A stretch of DNA of 64,000 bases from Neisseriaceae bacterium (GTDB taxonomy: Bacteria; Pseudomonadota; Gammaproteobacteria; Burkholderiales; Neisseriaceae), in the NCBI GenBank assembly GCA_017458185.1, contig JAFTFY010000028.1, positions 1 through 64,000 of the forward strand, written 5' to 3'. How positions within the stretch are numbered: the first letter of the stretch is position 1; the number at the start of each line of letters is the position of its first letter. Shown in pieces: positions 16,101-25,464 of the stretch. The position numbers and the translations under genes were made by a program. The notes below the pieces were generated by a model that saw nothing but the letters and a program-made list of their open reading frames with translations, was not told where the DNA came from and searched no databases.

Positions 16101-17192
16101 ATGAATACCGAATTGATTTTATCCATTCCTGATACGCGTCCGTATCCTGAAACACCGAATAAAAACGAACTGTTGCGTTATGCGGCGGATATTTTGGCGA
16201 ATAAAAATGCTGCCCAAAGCAAATTAGCGGCAGGGCAGTTGTTGGCAGAAATTGTGCAAGCATTGCACGAGCGGCACACGCTGTCTTTGTCTGTGGCAAT
16301 GGCGATGGTGAAAAATCCTGCCCAATATCGCTTGCTGTGGCAATATTTGTGCAAGGCTTTATCGCCACAAAATAATGATGAAATTCAATGGCTTGCCTTT
16401 CCTATTGCCGCTGTGGTTGGGGCAAATCAGCAAGGCTGCCTGAATAATGCCATTCCTGTGGCAGATATTCAAAGCAAACTGATTGAATATAATCAATTAG
16501 ATATTATAAAAAATGCCCATTTTTTACCGAAATTGATTGGTTCGCAACAATTAGCCGAAATAACTGCCGAAGATTGGTTTGAAGCCAAACGCTCACTGGC
16601 GAATGCCGAATATTTTGCTAATAAAATCAATGCGTTGCCTGTTTGTTATGATAAGGGGCAGCAAGTGCTTATGCTGTATGCCCTGTGTTATGGCGGACAA
16701 GAGTTAAGCGAAATGGCAGGCAAACCTTTGGGCAAAGCCGCATTACCTTTAATGCAAGTGTGGCAAGAATTATTGAATCATCAAGAGATTACCGTTTTTG
16801 CCAATCCCATGTCTGCCGATTTGCCGATTGCGGCACTGCAACAAGGCAATGCACAACGCCGCCGAATGGCTTTGGATATTTTTACTGCCAATGCCGTGCG
16901 TTCTATTCGCCTACAATATCCACGCGTGGGCGTTGTGATTGCCGCAGAAGATGGCGGCAGTTTGCTGTTTATTTTTCACCCGATTGAACCCAATCCTTTG
17001 CCGCCTTTGGTGTTTCGTCATTTTTTAACGCCAGAAGAAGAAATCCCTTTGATTGTTCAGGATTTTTTAGATTTAATGGCACAATGTAAAGTGGAGCATA
17101 TTCATATTTTAAGCGAAGCCCTGCCAAAAGGGGAAGTGCCAACTTATGCACAAGCGATTGAAATGAAAGGCAGTAATCCGTTTTTTAGTTAA
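16101..17192 (+). CDS. Conserved-looking protein of unknown function
   Basis: The 363-residue soluble protein has no signal peptide or TM. The N-terminal half is helical, with an alanine-rich stretch (QSKLAAGQLLAEIVQALHERH); the C-terminal part is strand-helix (VGVVIAAEDGGSLLFIFHP, VEHIHILSEALPKGEVPTYAQAIEMKG). I do not recognise the family. Composition matches its housekeeping neighbours, so it is unlikely to be a recent arrival. It starts 23 bases after the DUF4298 gene, and the two may be co-transcribed. Confidence 0.7.
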   Translation: MNTELILSIPDTRPYPETPNKNELLRYAADILANKNAAQSKLAAGQLLAEIVQALHERHTLSLSVAMAMVKNPAQYRLLWQYLCKALSPQNNDEIQWLAFPIAAVVGANQQGCLNNAIPVADIQSKLIEYNQLDIIKNAHFLPKLIGSQQLAEITAEDWFEAKRSLANAEYFANKINALPVCYDKGQQVLMLYALCYGGQELSEMAGKPLGKAALPLMQVWQELLNHQEITVFANPMSADLPIAALQQGNAQRRRMALDIFTANAVRSIRLQYPRVGVVIAAEDGGSLLFIFHPIEPNPLPPLVFRHFLTPEEEIPLIVQDFLDLMAQCKVEHIHILSEALPKGEVPTYAQAIEMKGSNPFFS

Positions 17193-17712
17193 GTTTCAGG
17201 GAGCCTGAAAGCACTTCCCGTGCAGGGAAATCGTCATTGCGAGATTTGATGAAATCCAATCGAAGCAATCTCCGAATAAATTGCGTTAAGCAATTTATTC
17301 GGGTAGCCTATCCAAGATAACGGCAATGCAAAAATGTGTTCAGGCAGCCTGAAAACAAGGTTTATTTCACCGTTAGGTGAAATCTTTATTGACGAAGTCA
17401 ATAAAGGATTACGAAGTAATCAAACCGCAGTTTCTGCGAGCCGACAGGCGAAGCTAAAACATAGATTTTTTAAATGTCACACGGATTCGATTTTCCTAAC
17501 GGAAAATCTTTAAATATAAGGTAATCTCTAAAAATTAAAAAATAAGCAAACAATCGGTTTTATTTTTTAACAAACGGATTTGTTCGTATCTAACGATGCT
17601 CACGATATTTTATCAATATCAAAAAATCAGGCGAACTCCGTTAGGAGTGAGCAAATCCGTTTGTTTATTTAAATTAAAATGTAAATTAAATTTCTTTCAG
17701 GCAGCCTGAATA
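17193..17712. repeat. Repeat mosaic between the unknown gene and dusB
   Basis: No gene is supported. In order: DUS variant (17202-17216); a TCATTGCGAG element (17232-17337) with ATAAATTGC/GCAATTTAT; DUS (17339-17354); string of hairpins (17360-17460: ATTTCACC/GGTGAAAT, CTTTATTGAC/GTCAATAAAG, GATTAC/GTAATC), inverted relative to that at 11350; a degenerate CACACGGATT element (17478-17663); DUS (17696-17711) abutting the dusB start. Confidence 0.7.
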
Positions 17713-18684
17713 ATGAAAATTGCCCATTTTGAACTTTCTTCGCCTACTGCGTTAGCCCCTATGGCAGGTTTATCGGACAACCCCATGCGGCGTTTATGCC
17801 GACAGTTTGGGGCAGGTTTAACTGTGGGCGAAATGATTTCGGGCGACCCTGCGTTAAGGCACACACGAAAAACCCGTAACCGCATTGATTTTTCAGGTGA
17901 AACGCCGCCGATTGTGGTGCAAATTGTGGGTGTTGAACCCGAACAAATGGCTCAATCGGCTTTGTATTATCAAGGTTTGGGCGTGAATATAATCGACATC
18001 AATATGGGCTGTCCTGCCAAAAAAGTATGCAAACGCGAAGCAGGCAGTGCGTTGATGAAAAACGAAGCATTAGTGGCAGAAATTTTGGCAACAGTGGTGC
18101 AAAGTGTGGCTATTCCTGTAACACTCAAAACCCGTTTAGGTTGGGACGATTTGCACTTAAATGTGCCGAAAATCGCCGAAATTGCAGAAAAATCGGGGAT
18201 TTCGGCAATCGCTATTCACGGCAGAAGTCGCACACAAATGTTTCAAGGACACGCCCAATACGATTTAATTGGCAAGGTAAAAAAAGCCATTTCTTTGCCC
18301 GTGTGGGTGAATGGCGATATTGATAGCCCACAAAAAGCCGCCCAAGTATTAGAACAAACCCAAGCGGACGGCGTGATGATAGGACGAGCGGCAATCGGTC
18401 GTCCGTGGCTGTTTGCCGAAATCAATCATTATCTTTCAGGCAACACAAAAACCGTTGATTTTTCAACAAAAAAACAAGCCATTTTGCAACATTTAAATAT
18501 GCTATACGACTTTTACGGCGAAGAACACGGCGTGAAAATTGCTCGCAAACACATTGCCAAATATCTTGCCGATTTTGAAAACAGCGACCAAGTGCGGCAA
18601 CACATCAATCAAATCAATGTGTCATCTGTGCAATACGAATGCGTGGCAGAGTTTTTATCGCAATGCCAAAAAACAAGAGAATAA
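17713..18684 (+). CDS. dusB: tRNA-dihydrouridine synthase B
   Basis: This flavoenzyme reduces uridines in the tRNA D-loop. The 323-residue TIM barrel shows PMAGLSDNPMRRLCR near the N-terminus, the catalytic cysteine in NMGCPAKKVCKREAGSALM, and GVMIGRAAIGRPW near the FMN phosphate. A DusB-type call rests on the INMGCPAKKV form. The ATG lies a few bases after a DUS palindrome, with no clear ribosome site other than the AGG inside the DUS. No fis gene follows, unlike in E. coli. Confidence 0.92.
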   Translation: MKIAHFELSSPTALAPMAGLSDNPMRRLCRQFGAGLTVGEMISGDPALRHTRKTRNRIDFSGETPPIVVQIVGVEPEQMAQSALYYQGLGVNIIDINMGCPAKKVCKREAGSALMKNEALVAEILATVVQSVAIPVTLKTRLGWDDLHLNVPKIAEIAEKSGISAIAIHGRSRTQMFQGHAQYDLIGKVKKAISLPVWVNGDIDSPQKAAQVLEQTQADGVMIGRAAIGRPWLFAEINHYLSGNTKTVDFSTKKQAILQHLNMLYDFYGEEHGVKIARKHIAKYLADFENSDQVRQHINQINVSSVQYECVAEFLSQCQKTRE

Positions 18685-18712
18685 GGCGTTTTCAGGCAGC
18701 CTGAAACTTTTG

Positions 18713-18812
18713 TCGTCATTGCGAGATTTGATGAAATCAAATCGAAGCAATCTCCTAAAAATCCGCAAGGATTTTTAGGGTAACCTATCCTAAAAACGAC
18801 AATGCAAAAATA
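18713..18812. repeat. TCATTGCGAG element bracketed by DUS (family B, clear copy)
   Basis: Between DUS copies at about 18694 and 18818 lie GTCATTGCGAG, GATGAAATCAAATCG, AAGCAATCTCC, a hairpin CTAAAAATCC/GGATTTTTAG, GGTAACCTATCC and ACGACAATGCAAAAA. The same order occurs at 17232, 26650, 42648 and, in part or inverted, at 8137, 13519, 26775, 32180, 36205, 38040, 43615 and 50458. TCATTGCGAG-type intergenic repeats are known from many bacteria. Confidence 0.7.
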
Positions 18813-18815
18813 GTT

Positions 18816-19571
18816 TCAGGCTGCCTGAAAGCCTTTGAATATTTCTGCCAAAGGTGTGAGAGCGGTTTTATTGCTTAAATCAACCGTTAAGGGCGTAATC
18901 GACACAAAGCCGTCCGCAATGGCGGCAAAATCGGTGCCGTCTGCGTCATCTGCCGCTTTGCCGATTGTGCCTATCCAATAAACAGGCTCGCCGTGTGGCG
19001 TGTGGGCTTTCACAATGCCTTGACCGTGATGACGGCGACCCAATCGTGCCACTTTCACGCCCTGCAATGCGTCAGCGGCAATGTTGGGAATGTTGATGTT
19101 CCATAAATGCGGCGTATCTAATTTTTGTTGGGTGATAAATTGAATCAATGGAAACAGGGCTTTTTCAACCGTATCCCAGCGTTGATTGTCTTTGCTGGCA
19201 AGCGAAAAGGCAACCGCTGGCACGCCCAAAAGATAACCTTCGGTTGCCGCCGCTACCGTGCCTGAATAAAGCGTATCATCGCCCATATTCGCACCGTGAT
19301 TGACCCCTGAAAACACCCAGTCGGGCTTAAAATCGTCCATCACCTGCAAAGCCAAATGCACGCAGTCGGACGGCGTGCCATTGACATAATAAAAACCGTT
19401 GGCTGCCTGACGAATGTGCATCGGGCGATCCAGCGTGAGCGAATTACTCACCGCACTGCGATCGCGGTCAGGAGCAACCACACGCACGCTCGCAAATTCT
19501 GATGCAATGCGTGCCAAAAGCGATAAACCAAAAGACTGATAACCGTCATCGTTGCTGATTAAAATATTCAT
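18816..19571 (-). CDS. surE: 5'/3'-nucleotidase SurE
   Basis: This metal-dependent nucleotidase is linked to stationary-phase survival. The N-terminal ISNDDGYQSFG carries the metal-binding aspartates; DRDRSAVSNSLT and VNGTPSDCVHLAL also match the family. Length is about 251 residues from the ATG at 19571, preferred over an upstream TTG. The last residues (FKGFQAA-stop) and the stop are supplied by a DUS palindrome. A pcm or nlpD partner is not adjacent. Confidence 0.93.
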   Translation of the reverse strand: MNILISNDDGYQSFGLSLLARIASEFASVRVVAPDRDRSAVSNSLTLDRPMHIRQAANGFYYVNGTPSDCVHLALQVMDDFKPDWVFSGVNHGANMGDDTLYSGTVAAATEGYLLGVPAVAFSLASKDNQRWDTVEKALFPLIQFITQQKLDTPHLWNINIPNIAADALQGVKVARLGRRHHGQGIVKAHTPHGEPVYWIGTIGKAADDADGTDFAAIADGFVSITPLTVDLSNKTALTPLAEIFKGFQAA

Positions 19572-19674
19572 AATACTCAATAAGTTAATGTTTCAGGCAG
19601 TCTGAAAAGGGGTTTCTGTTAAAGAATGAGTATTCTTACTAACCGATAACGCCATAGGCGTTGATTGCTCGTTG

Positions 19675-20589
19675 TTATTTAAATAGACTTGAACATTTTT
19701 CTATAAATGCTTTTTTTTCACCTTTTATTTTTTGTTCATCAATGTAAAAAACACCTGAACAGATGAGCCAAATGGTTTTATCAACCCTATACGGCGTTAC
19801 ATCTGCGTCTATTTCTTGACAATCACGAGCAATATTAAGAATGGTATCAAATATATCGTCATCATTGTTTGCTGGGAAATTAAAGGCTTGCAATACATCT
19901 TTAATATGTACATCGGGCTTGCAATAATTGCTAAAACCCATTTCTTTAATGGTGTCACAAGCCAATGCAAAACCAATACCGTGAATTTGTTTTGCCATTT
20001 CTTTAACTAATTGTTTAGGATTATTATCAAATGAATGAACAAAACCATTAAACGCTTGCATATCCTTAAATTGAGATACCCATTTTGCAGAATCAACAAT
20101 CGATTTGCACCATCTTAACCACATATTTTGGGGACTATTCACGTTGTTAATGACAATGTCTTTTTGAAATGTTTTAAATAATTCTTCTGCTGAAATATTT
20201 TTTATTTTCTGATAATCAAAATCACACAATACTTTTTTGATGATTTTTTCTCTTTTACCAAATTTAATCACATTCGGCATCATTTGCGTATTCTGTGCCG
20301 AAAAAATAAGACTTTTAAAAACATCTTGTAAAGATTGACGAGCATCTGGCTTAAAATATTTTTCTAATTGAACACCGTTAGGTGCCATATTTTGCAAAAA
20401 TTCTTGTGCTGTCTGGTAAAAAAGTTGATTTTTTTGTTTTGTTTCTACTGTGCTTTCTTTTGGATAAGACGGATTATGCGTTTTTTTGCGTAAAAAGATT
20501 TCTATTAAAGACGCAATCGCATTTTGCTCATCATCGGACAACTGTTCATACATAGCAGAAATTTCTTGCGGTGCGTATGTGGTTAGCAT
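19675..20589 (-). CDS. HhH-GPD-like (DNA glycosylase-fold) protein
   Basis: The 304-residue protein lacks a signal or TM. Near residues 205-235, IHGIGFALACDTIKEMG followed by KPDVHIKDVL aligns with the helix-hairpin-helix and catalytic-Asp region of the EndoIII/AlkA superfamily (LPGVGxxTAxxxL...VDTHIxRV). No lysine sits at the bifunctional-lyase position, so if active it would act like a monofunctional glycosylase. The N-terminal half is unassigned. It is AT-richer than neighbours, suggesting transfer. A role in phage or restriction biology is possible but unsupported. Confidence 0.5.
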   Translation of the reverse strand: MLTTYAPQEISAMYEQLSDDEQNAIASLIEIFLRKKTHNPSYPKESTVETKQKNQLFYQTAQEFLQNMAPNGVQLEKYFKPDARQSLQDVFKSLIFSAQNTQMMPNVIKFGKREKIIKKVLCDFDYQKIKNISAEELFKTFQKDIVINNVNSPQNMWLRWCKSIVDSAKWVSQFKDMQAFNGFVHSFDNNPKQLVKEMAKQIHGIGFALACDTIKEMGFSNYCKPDVHIKDVLQAFNFPANNDDDIFDTILNIARDCQEIDADVTPYRVDKTIWLICSGVFYIDEQKIKGEKKAFIEKCSSLFK

Positions 20590-20703
20590 ATATCTACTCC
20601 TTTAATCAATCTCATCAAAGCGTTAGAAGTATAACAGATTAAACAATTTCAGGCAGCCTGAAAACCATTTTCAGGCTGCCTGAAAGCATATCAAACAAGC
20701 AAA

Positions 20704-21330
20704 TTAACGCAAACCTTGAATATAGTTTGCCACATCATCAATTTGCTGGTCGGTTAAACGCGTAGCAACGGGTGCCATCATATTATGTACGCGTTCGCCC
20801 GAACGGAAAGCCTGCATTTGAGCCACAACATAATCTTTATGCTGACCCGAAATGCGTGGATACGCCAAAACGCCGTCTTTGGCGGCAGACGCTGCGGGAA
20901 TGCCCGCACCGTTTGGACCGTGACACGCCATACATGCAGGCACTTTTTGTTCGGCAATACCGCCGCGATAAATCAATTCGCCTGCTTTTAAGTTGGCGGC
21001 GTCAGCCTCGCCTGCTAATGACACTTGTTTTTCGTAAAACGCAGAAACATTGTCAATATCTTCATCGGTCATTGTTTCAACCATAGCAACCATTGATTCA
21101 GCCAAAGACCATGTGCGAACACGGTCGCGAATATCTTTGGCGTGTTTGGCGGTGTAAGCGGCGTGCTGACCTGCCAAACGCGGATAAATGGCAATGCCAC
21201 TATTGCCGTCAGCGGCGTGGCAAGCGATACAAATGGTTTCGGCGATTTCCTTACCTTTTTCCAAGTCAGGTGCGGCAGTCGCGGCGGTTGCGGCAAGTGA
21301 AACAAGCAATGCTGCAAAAATGCGTTTCAT
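20704..21330 (-). CDS. Cytochrome c4, dihaem periplasmic
   Basis: A protein of about 208 residues with a signal peptide (LLVSLAATAATAA) and two haem c motifs, CIACH near residue 35 and CMACH near 137, in two homologous halves. Each half has its own methionine-ligand region (ESMVAMVETM and HNMMAPVA). Cytochrome c4 carries electrons to terminal oxidases. ATG at 21330 (MKRIFA) is chosen because it gives a proper signal peptide; the upstream open frame includes a DUS and is unlikely to be coding. Confidence 0.92.
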   Translation of the reverse strand: MKRIFAALLVSLAATAATAAPDLEKGKEIAETICIACHAADGNSGIAIYPRLAGQHAAYTAKHAKDIRDRVRTWSLAESMVAMVETMTDEDIDNVSAFYEKQVSLAGEADAANLKAGELIYRGGIAEQKVPACMACHGPNGAGIPAASAAKDGVLAYPRISGQHKDYVVAQMQAFRSGERVHNMMAPVATRLTDQQIDDVANYIQGLR

Positions 21331-21478
21331 AATGGTTAGGCTCCAAAATAACTGTGTTTTCGATTGTTCAGGCTGCCTGAATGAATATAAAAATAGCGGC
21401 ACAAAACAATTCATCAATTTTTCAAACCTGCTATTTTATAACAAAATATGCCTTGACGACTACTTTAATTTTTTATTT

Positions 21479-21507
21479 TTGTCCGAATGTGTCGTATTAT
21501 ATATAAA
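21479..21507 (+). promoter_or_regulatory. Candidate sigma-70 promoter of engB
   Basis: TTGTCC (21479-21484) and TATAAA (21502-21507) are separated by 17 bases and lie 27 bases before the engB start, in an AT-rich gap between divergent genes. A weak GAGA ribosome site follows. Confidence 0.45.
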
Positions 21508-21533
21508 TAAAATCGCTTATAAGAGATAACGCT

Positions 21534-22139
21534 ATGTCCATTTTTCGTAACGCCGTTTTTCATACAACGGTCAATGATTTACACCATTTGCCGCCAATCA
21601 ATGCCGAAATTGCCTTTGTTGGCAGAAGTAACGCAGGAAAATCCAGTGCTTTGAATACCTTAACTGACCACAATCGCTTGGCGTTTGTGTCCAAAACACC
21701 AGGCAGAACGCAGCACATTAACTATTTTGCCCTAAAAAACGGCTGTTTTTTGGCAGATTTACCGGGTTACGGCTTTGCCGAAGTGCCCGAAAGCGTGCGG
21801 CGACACTGGGTTGAATTATTAGGCGAATACTTAAAAACGCGTGCGTCTTTGGTTGGGCTGTTTTTGATTATGGACAGCCGACACCCCTTAAAAGAACTCG
21901 ATTGTCAAATGTTAGACTGTGCTGCCTATCGCTCTTTGCCCGTGCATATTTTATTGAGTAAAGCGGATAAATTATCCAAAAACGAACAAATCAAAACTTT
22001 ATCTGCGGTGCGAAAAAAACTGCACGCATGGCAAGATAACACATTGATTTCTGTGCAGATTTTTTCAGCATTAAAAAAAATCGGTATAGAAGAATGTGAG
22101 CAAGTCGCCGAAAAATGGTTGCAAGCGTATAGTCAGTGA
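21534..22139 (+). CDS. engB: Ribosome-biogenesis GTPase EngB (YihA/YsxC)
   Basis: This small GTPase is needed for assembly of the large ribosomal subunit and for division. The 201-residue protein shows G1 ([12 protein letters not shown]), the [11 protein letters not shown] switch I, G3 (DLPGYG) and G4 (LSKADK). It is divergent from cytochrome c4, as in many Neisseriaceae. The stop falls in the first heptamer (CAGTGAG) of the cloverleaf element that follows. Confidence 0.94.
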   Translation: MSIFRNAVFHTTVNDLHHLPPINAEIAFVGRSNAGKSSALNTLTDHNRLAFVSKTPGRTQHINYFALKNGCFLADLPGYGFAEVPESVRRHWVELLGEYLKTRASLVGLFLIMDSRHPLKELDCQMLDCAAYRSLPVHILLSKADKLSKNEQIKTLSAVRKKLHAWQDNTLISVQIFSALKKIGIEECEQVAEKWLQAYSQ

Positions 22140-22322
22140 GCAATGAGCAGTTAGCAGTGAGCAGTGATTAAGTCAAGCCTTTCGGCTTGACGGATATATT
22201 GAGATAACGCTTCGATTTTTGTTTCAGGTAGCCTGAAAGAAAAATCGAAGCGTTATCTAAACATAATTTGTTTTGCCTGATAAGGCAAAACGAAACAACT
22301 GCTCACTACTCACTGCTCACTG
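22133..22322. repeat. Cloverleaf-like composite element (complete copy A4)
   Basis: Outer arms: CAGTGAG/GAGCAAT-type heptamers (22133-22165) opposite CTGCTCACTACTCACTGCTC (from about 22300). Three arms lie between: AAGTCAAGCC/GGCTTGAC; GAGATAACGCTTCGAT/ATCGAAGCGTTATCT with a DUS variant (AGGTAGCCTGAA) at the tip; and GTTTTGCC/GGCAAAAC. It has the same order and near-identical arms as the copy after hemL. Confidence 0.8.
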
Positions 22323-22398
22323 TTTTAAAAAAATCCCTTATAAAATGTTAAAATTCTCTCTTTTAAAATTCTTTCAGGCTGCCTGAAAACTTAAAACT

Positions 22399-23952
22399 AT
22401 GGACAAAATTCTTATTCTTGACTTTGGCTCGCAGGTGAGCCAACTGATTGCACGGCGTGTGCGTGAGGCAAGCGTTTATTGCGAAATGCACGCATATGAT
22501 TATTCGCTCGAACAAATTAAAGCCTTTAATCCAAAAGGCATTATTCTTTCTGGCGGTCCTAATTCCGTGTATAACTCGGATTACCAAGCCGACCCTGAAT
22601 TGCTGAATTTGGGCGTGCCTGTGTTGGGCATTTGCTATGGTATGCAGTGGATTGCCCATACGCTTGGCGGAAAAGTGGCTGCGGGCAATCAACGCGAGTT
22701 TGGTTATGCGTCTGTTTCTGTTGAAAAAAATGCTTTGACAGACGGTATTGCCGAGAATAATCAATTAGATGTGTGGATGAGTCATGGCGATAAGGTTGTG
22801 GGGCTGCCTGAAAACTTTGTCTCCGTTGCTCATACGCCGTCTTGCCCTGTGGCGATTATGCAAAACGCTGTCCAAAAAATCTACGGCGTGCAGTTTCACC
22901 CCGAAGTAACGCACACGCCACGCGGCAAGGATATTTTGAACCGTTTTGTGTTAGATATTTGCGGGGCAAAACCCGAATGGACAATGCCCAATTTTATTGA
23001 AGAAGCGGTCGCAAAAATCCGCCAAACGGTAGGCAAAGACGAAGTGATTTTGGGTTTATCAGGCGGCGTGGATTCTTCGGTTGCGGCGGCATTGATTTAT
23101 AAAGCAATCGGCAATCAACTCTCGTGCGTGTTTGTTGATCACGGTTTGTTGCGTTTGAATGAAGCACAAAATGTGCTGAATATGTTTTCAGGCAGCCTGA
23201 ATGCCAAAATTATTCACATTAACGCCGCCGAACAATTTATGTCGAAATTACAAGGCATTACAGACCCTGAACAAAAACGCAAAATCATCGGCAAGGAATT
23301 TGTGGAAGTGTTTCAAGCCGAAGCCGCCAAACGCCAAAACGCCAAGTGGCTGGCACAAGGCACAATTTACCCTGATGTGATTGAAAGTGCGGGTGCAAAA
23401 ACCAAAAAAGCCCATGCGATTAAATCGCACCACAATGTGGGGGGGCTGCCTGAAACGCTGAATCTTAAATTATTAGAACCCCTGCGAGATTTATTCAAAG
23501 ACGAAGTGCGGCAATTAGGCGTGGCATTAGGCTTGCCACGCGATATGGTGTATCGACACCCCTTTCCAGGACCAGGTTTAGGCGTGCGTATTTTGGGCGA
23601 AGTGAAAATCGAATATGCCGACCTGTTGCGTCGTGCGGACGATATTTTTATTCAAGAATTGCGAAACACCAAAGACGAAAACGGCGTGTCGTGGTATGAC
23701 AAAACCAGCCAAGCGTTTGCAGTCTTTCTGCCTGTGAAATCAGTGGGCGTTATGGGCGATGGTAGAACCTACGATTATGTCGTGGCACTGCGTGCGGTGA
23801 TTACCAATGACTTTATGACGGCTCACTGGGCAGAATTGCCGTATGACTTATTGGGCAGAGTGAGCAATCGCATTATCAACGAAATCGCAGGCATTAACCG
23901 CGTGGTCTATGACATATCAGGCAAACCGCCTGCTACGATTGAGTGGGAGTGA
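22399..23952 (+). CDS. guaA: GMP synthase (glutamine-hydrolysing)
   Basis: The enzyme converts XMP to GMP. The 517-residue protein has a class I glutamine amidotransferase domain (catalytic Cys in GICYGMQW, His/Glu in FHPEVTH), an ATP-pyrophosphatase domain ([12 protein letters not shown]) and the C-terminal dimerisation domain ending in PPATIEWE. In-frame DUS words occur ([15 protein letters not shown]). A complete cloverleaf element separates it from engB, and heptamers follow its stop. Confidence 0.97.
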   Translation: MDKILILDFGSQVSQLIARRVREASVYCEMHAYDYSLEQIKAFNPKGIILSGGPNSVYNSDYQADPELLNLGVPVLGICYGMQWIAHTLGGKVAAGNQREFGYASVSVEKNALTDGIAENNQLDVWMSHGDKVVGLPENFVSVAHTPSCPVAIMQNAVQKIYGVQFHPEVTHTPRGKDILNRFVLDICGAKPEWTMPNFIEEAVAKIRQTVGKDEVILGLSGGVDSSVAAALIYKAIGNQLSCVFVDHGLLRLNEAQNVLNMFSGSLNAKIIHINAAEQFMSKLQGITDPEQKRKIIGKEFVEVFQAEAAKRQNAKWLAQGTIYPDVIESAGAKTKKAHAIKSHHNVGGLPETLNLKLLEPLRDLFKDEVRQLGVALGLPRDMVYRHPFPGPGLGVRILGEVKIEYADLLRRADDIFIQELRNTKDENGVSWYDKTSQAFAVFLPVKSVGVMGDGRTYDYVVALRAVITNDFMTAHWAELPYDLLGRVSNRIINEIAGINRVVYDISGKPPATIEWE

Positions 23953-24251
23953 ATGCAATTTGCAATGAGCAATGAGCAATGAGCAATGAGTAGTGAGCAA
24001 TGAGTAATGAGCAATGAGTAATGAGCAATTTTCAGGCTGCCTGAAACCTAAATCGTCATTGCAATAAAAGCCACAAGGACAAAATGTTTTCAGGCAGCCT
24101 GAAAATAATAGAAACACCGTAATATTTTTAAATGCCACACGGATTTCAGATTGCTCACGCAATCTCTACTATGAGATACAATTTAAAGGAAAACCGTTAG
24201 GTTTTCCCAATCCGTGTGGCAGTATAAAAATATCTTTCAGGTAGCCTGAAT
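23953..24251. repeat. Heptamer array, DUS pair and CACACGGATT element before lipA
   Basis: About ten GAGCAAT/GAGTAAT heptamers (23958-24029) run into a DUS (24031-24046). A short TCATTGC fragment and a second DUS (24087-24103) follow, then a CACACGGATT inverted element (24136-24218) with two internal hairpins, and a DUS variant (24236-24250) touching the lipA start. No gene is seen. Confidence 0.7.
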
Positions 24252-25193
24252 ATGAGTAAAACAATCGGTATCAAACAAAAAGGGGCGGATAAGGTTGCTA
24301 AAATTCCTGTGAAAGTGGTGCAGCCGCAAAGCGTTCTGCCCAAGCCGTCTTGGATTCGTGCCAAGTTGCCAAGTTCTCAAAAGTATTTTGAAATCAAAAA
24401 CATACTGCGAGAGCAAAAACTGCATACGGTGTGCGAAGAGGCACAGTGTCCGAATATTGGCGAGTGTTTTGGCAAAGGCACGGCAACCTTTATGATTATG
24501 GGCGATATTTGCACGCGGCGTTGTCCGTTTTGCGATGTGGGACACGGTCGCCCTTTGCCTTTGGATACACACGAGCCGCAACATTTGGCTCAATCGGTAG
24601 CCCAAATGAAACTCAAATATGTGGTGATTACTTCGGTTGATCGGGACGACTTAAAAGACGGCGGAGCGGAACATTTTGCAAATTGTATCAAAGCGTTACG
24701 AGATACTTCGCCCGATACACAAATCGAAATTTTGGTGCCTGATTTTCGTGGGCGTTTGGATTTGGCGTTAGATATTTTGGCAGAAAATCCGCCCGATGTG
24801 ATGAACCATAATTTAGAAACCGCACCACGCTTATACAAACAAGCCAGACCGGGTGCGGATTATGCTCATTCCTTAAATTTATTGAAAAAATACAAAGCCT
24901 TAAAGCCTGATGTGCTGACCAAATCAGGCATTATGGTGGGCTTGGGCGAAACCGATGATGAAGTGCTGCAAGTCATGCACGATATGCGAGAGAACGATGT
25001 CGATATGCTCACCATTGGGCAGTATTTGCAACCGACAAACAGCCACTTGGCAGTGGCACGCTATGTTACGCCCGAAATGTTTGCCCATTACAAACAACAA
25101 GCACAACAAATGGGCTTTAAAAACGCCGCCGTAGGGGCAATGGTGCGGTCAAGTTATCATGCGGATAGGCAGGCAAGTGGGGCGATAAAATGA
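24252..25193 (+). CDS. lipA: Lipoyl synthase
   Basis: This radical-SAM enzyme inserts sulphur into octanoyl groups. The 313-residue protein has the auxiliary cluster motif [12 protein letters not shown] and the radical-SAM motif [11 protein letters not shown] conserved arginine-serine near the C-terminus ([10 protein letters not shown]) is expected for the auxiliary cluster. The ATG follows a DUS variant directly. lipB lies in the same window at 56605. The stop overlaps the next start (ATGA). Confidence 0.97.
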   Translation: MSKTIGIKQKGADKVAKIPVKVVQPQSVLPKPSWIRAKLPSSQKYFEIKNILREQKLHTVCEEAQCPNIGECFGKGTATFMIMGDICTRRCPFCDVGHGRPLPLDTHEPQHLAQSVAQMKLKYVVITSVDRDDLKDGGAEHFANCIKALRDTSPDTQIEILVPDFRGRLDLALDILAENPPDVMNHNLETAPRLYKQARPGADYAHSLNLLKKYKALKPDVLTKSGIMVGLGETDDEVLQVMHDMRENDVDMLTIGQYLQPTNSHLAVARYVTPEMFAHYKQQAQQMGFKNAAVGAMVRSSYHADRQASGAIK

Positions 25194-25438
25194 ATGATGA
25201 AAATCCATACGAAGCACCGAAAAGTGATGCTGATGATATTCCTGAAAAAAAACCATCAGATATAAAAGCCATTCTTACTTTATTAGTGGTTTTATTTTTT
25301 CCGCCATTAGGAATTATTTTATTGCTTTTTTGGGTGCTACCTATACCAGAAAAACATAAAACAAAGTTTATTGTTGTTACAACAATCATAACCATTATTT
25401 TGATAATAGGATTGTGGTTTTATTTTCAGGCAGCCTGA
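25190..25438 (+). CDS. Small membrane protein with N-terminal NPYEAPKS motif
   Basis: The 82-residue protein begins [14 protein letters not shown] and has two hydrophobic segments (about 27-50 and 58-79). The NPYxAP start recurs in the two paralogues at 45628 and 46150 and in many bacterial membrane proteins; its role is unknown. It is translationally coupled to lipA. The C-terminal YFQAA-stop is encoded by a DUS palindrome. Confidence 0.65.
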   Translation: MNDENPYEAPKSDADDIPEKKPSDIKAILTLLVVLFFPPLGIILLLFWVLPIPEKHKTKFIVVTTIITIILIIGLWFYFQAA

Positions 25439-25464
25439 AAGTTTTTTTGAAAAGGTTTTTAATT

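Noticed and set aside
21331-21417. N-terminal extension of cytochrome c4
   Set aside because: It would bury the signal peptide and translate a DUS.
23958-24029. Heptamer array as a CRISPR or phase-variation tract
   Set aside because: The unit is seven bases without spacers and lies between genes; it fits the outer arm of the cloverleaf family.
25414-25464. GTG start for the membrane protein at 25465
   Set aside because: The extension is the DUS itself; the ATG is in a better place.
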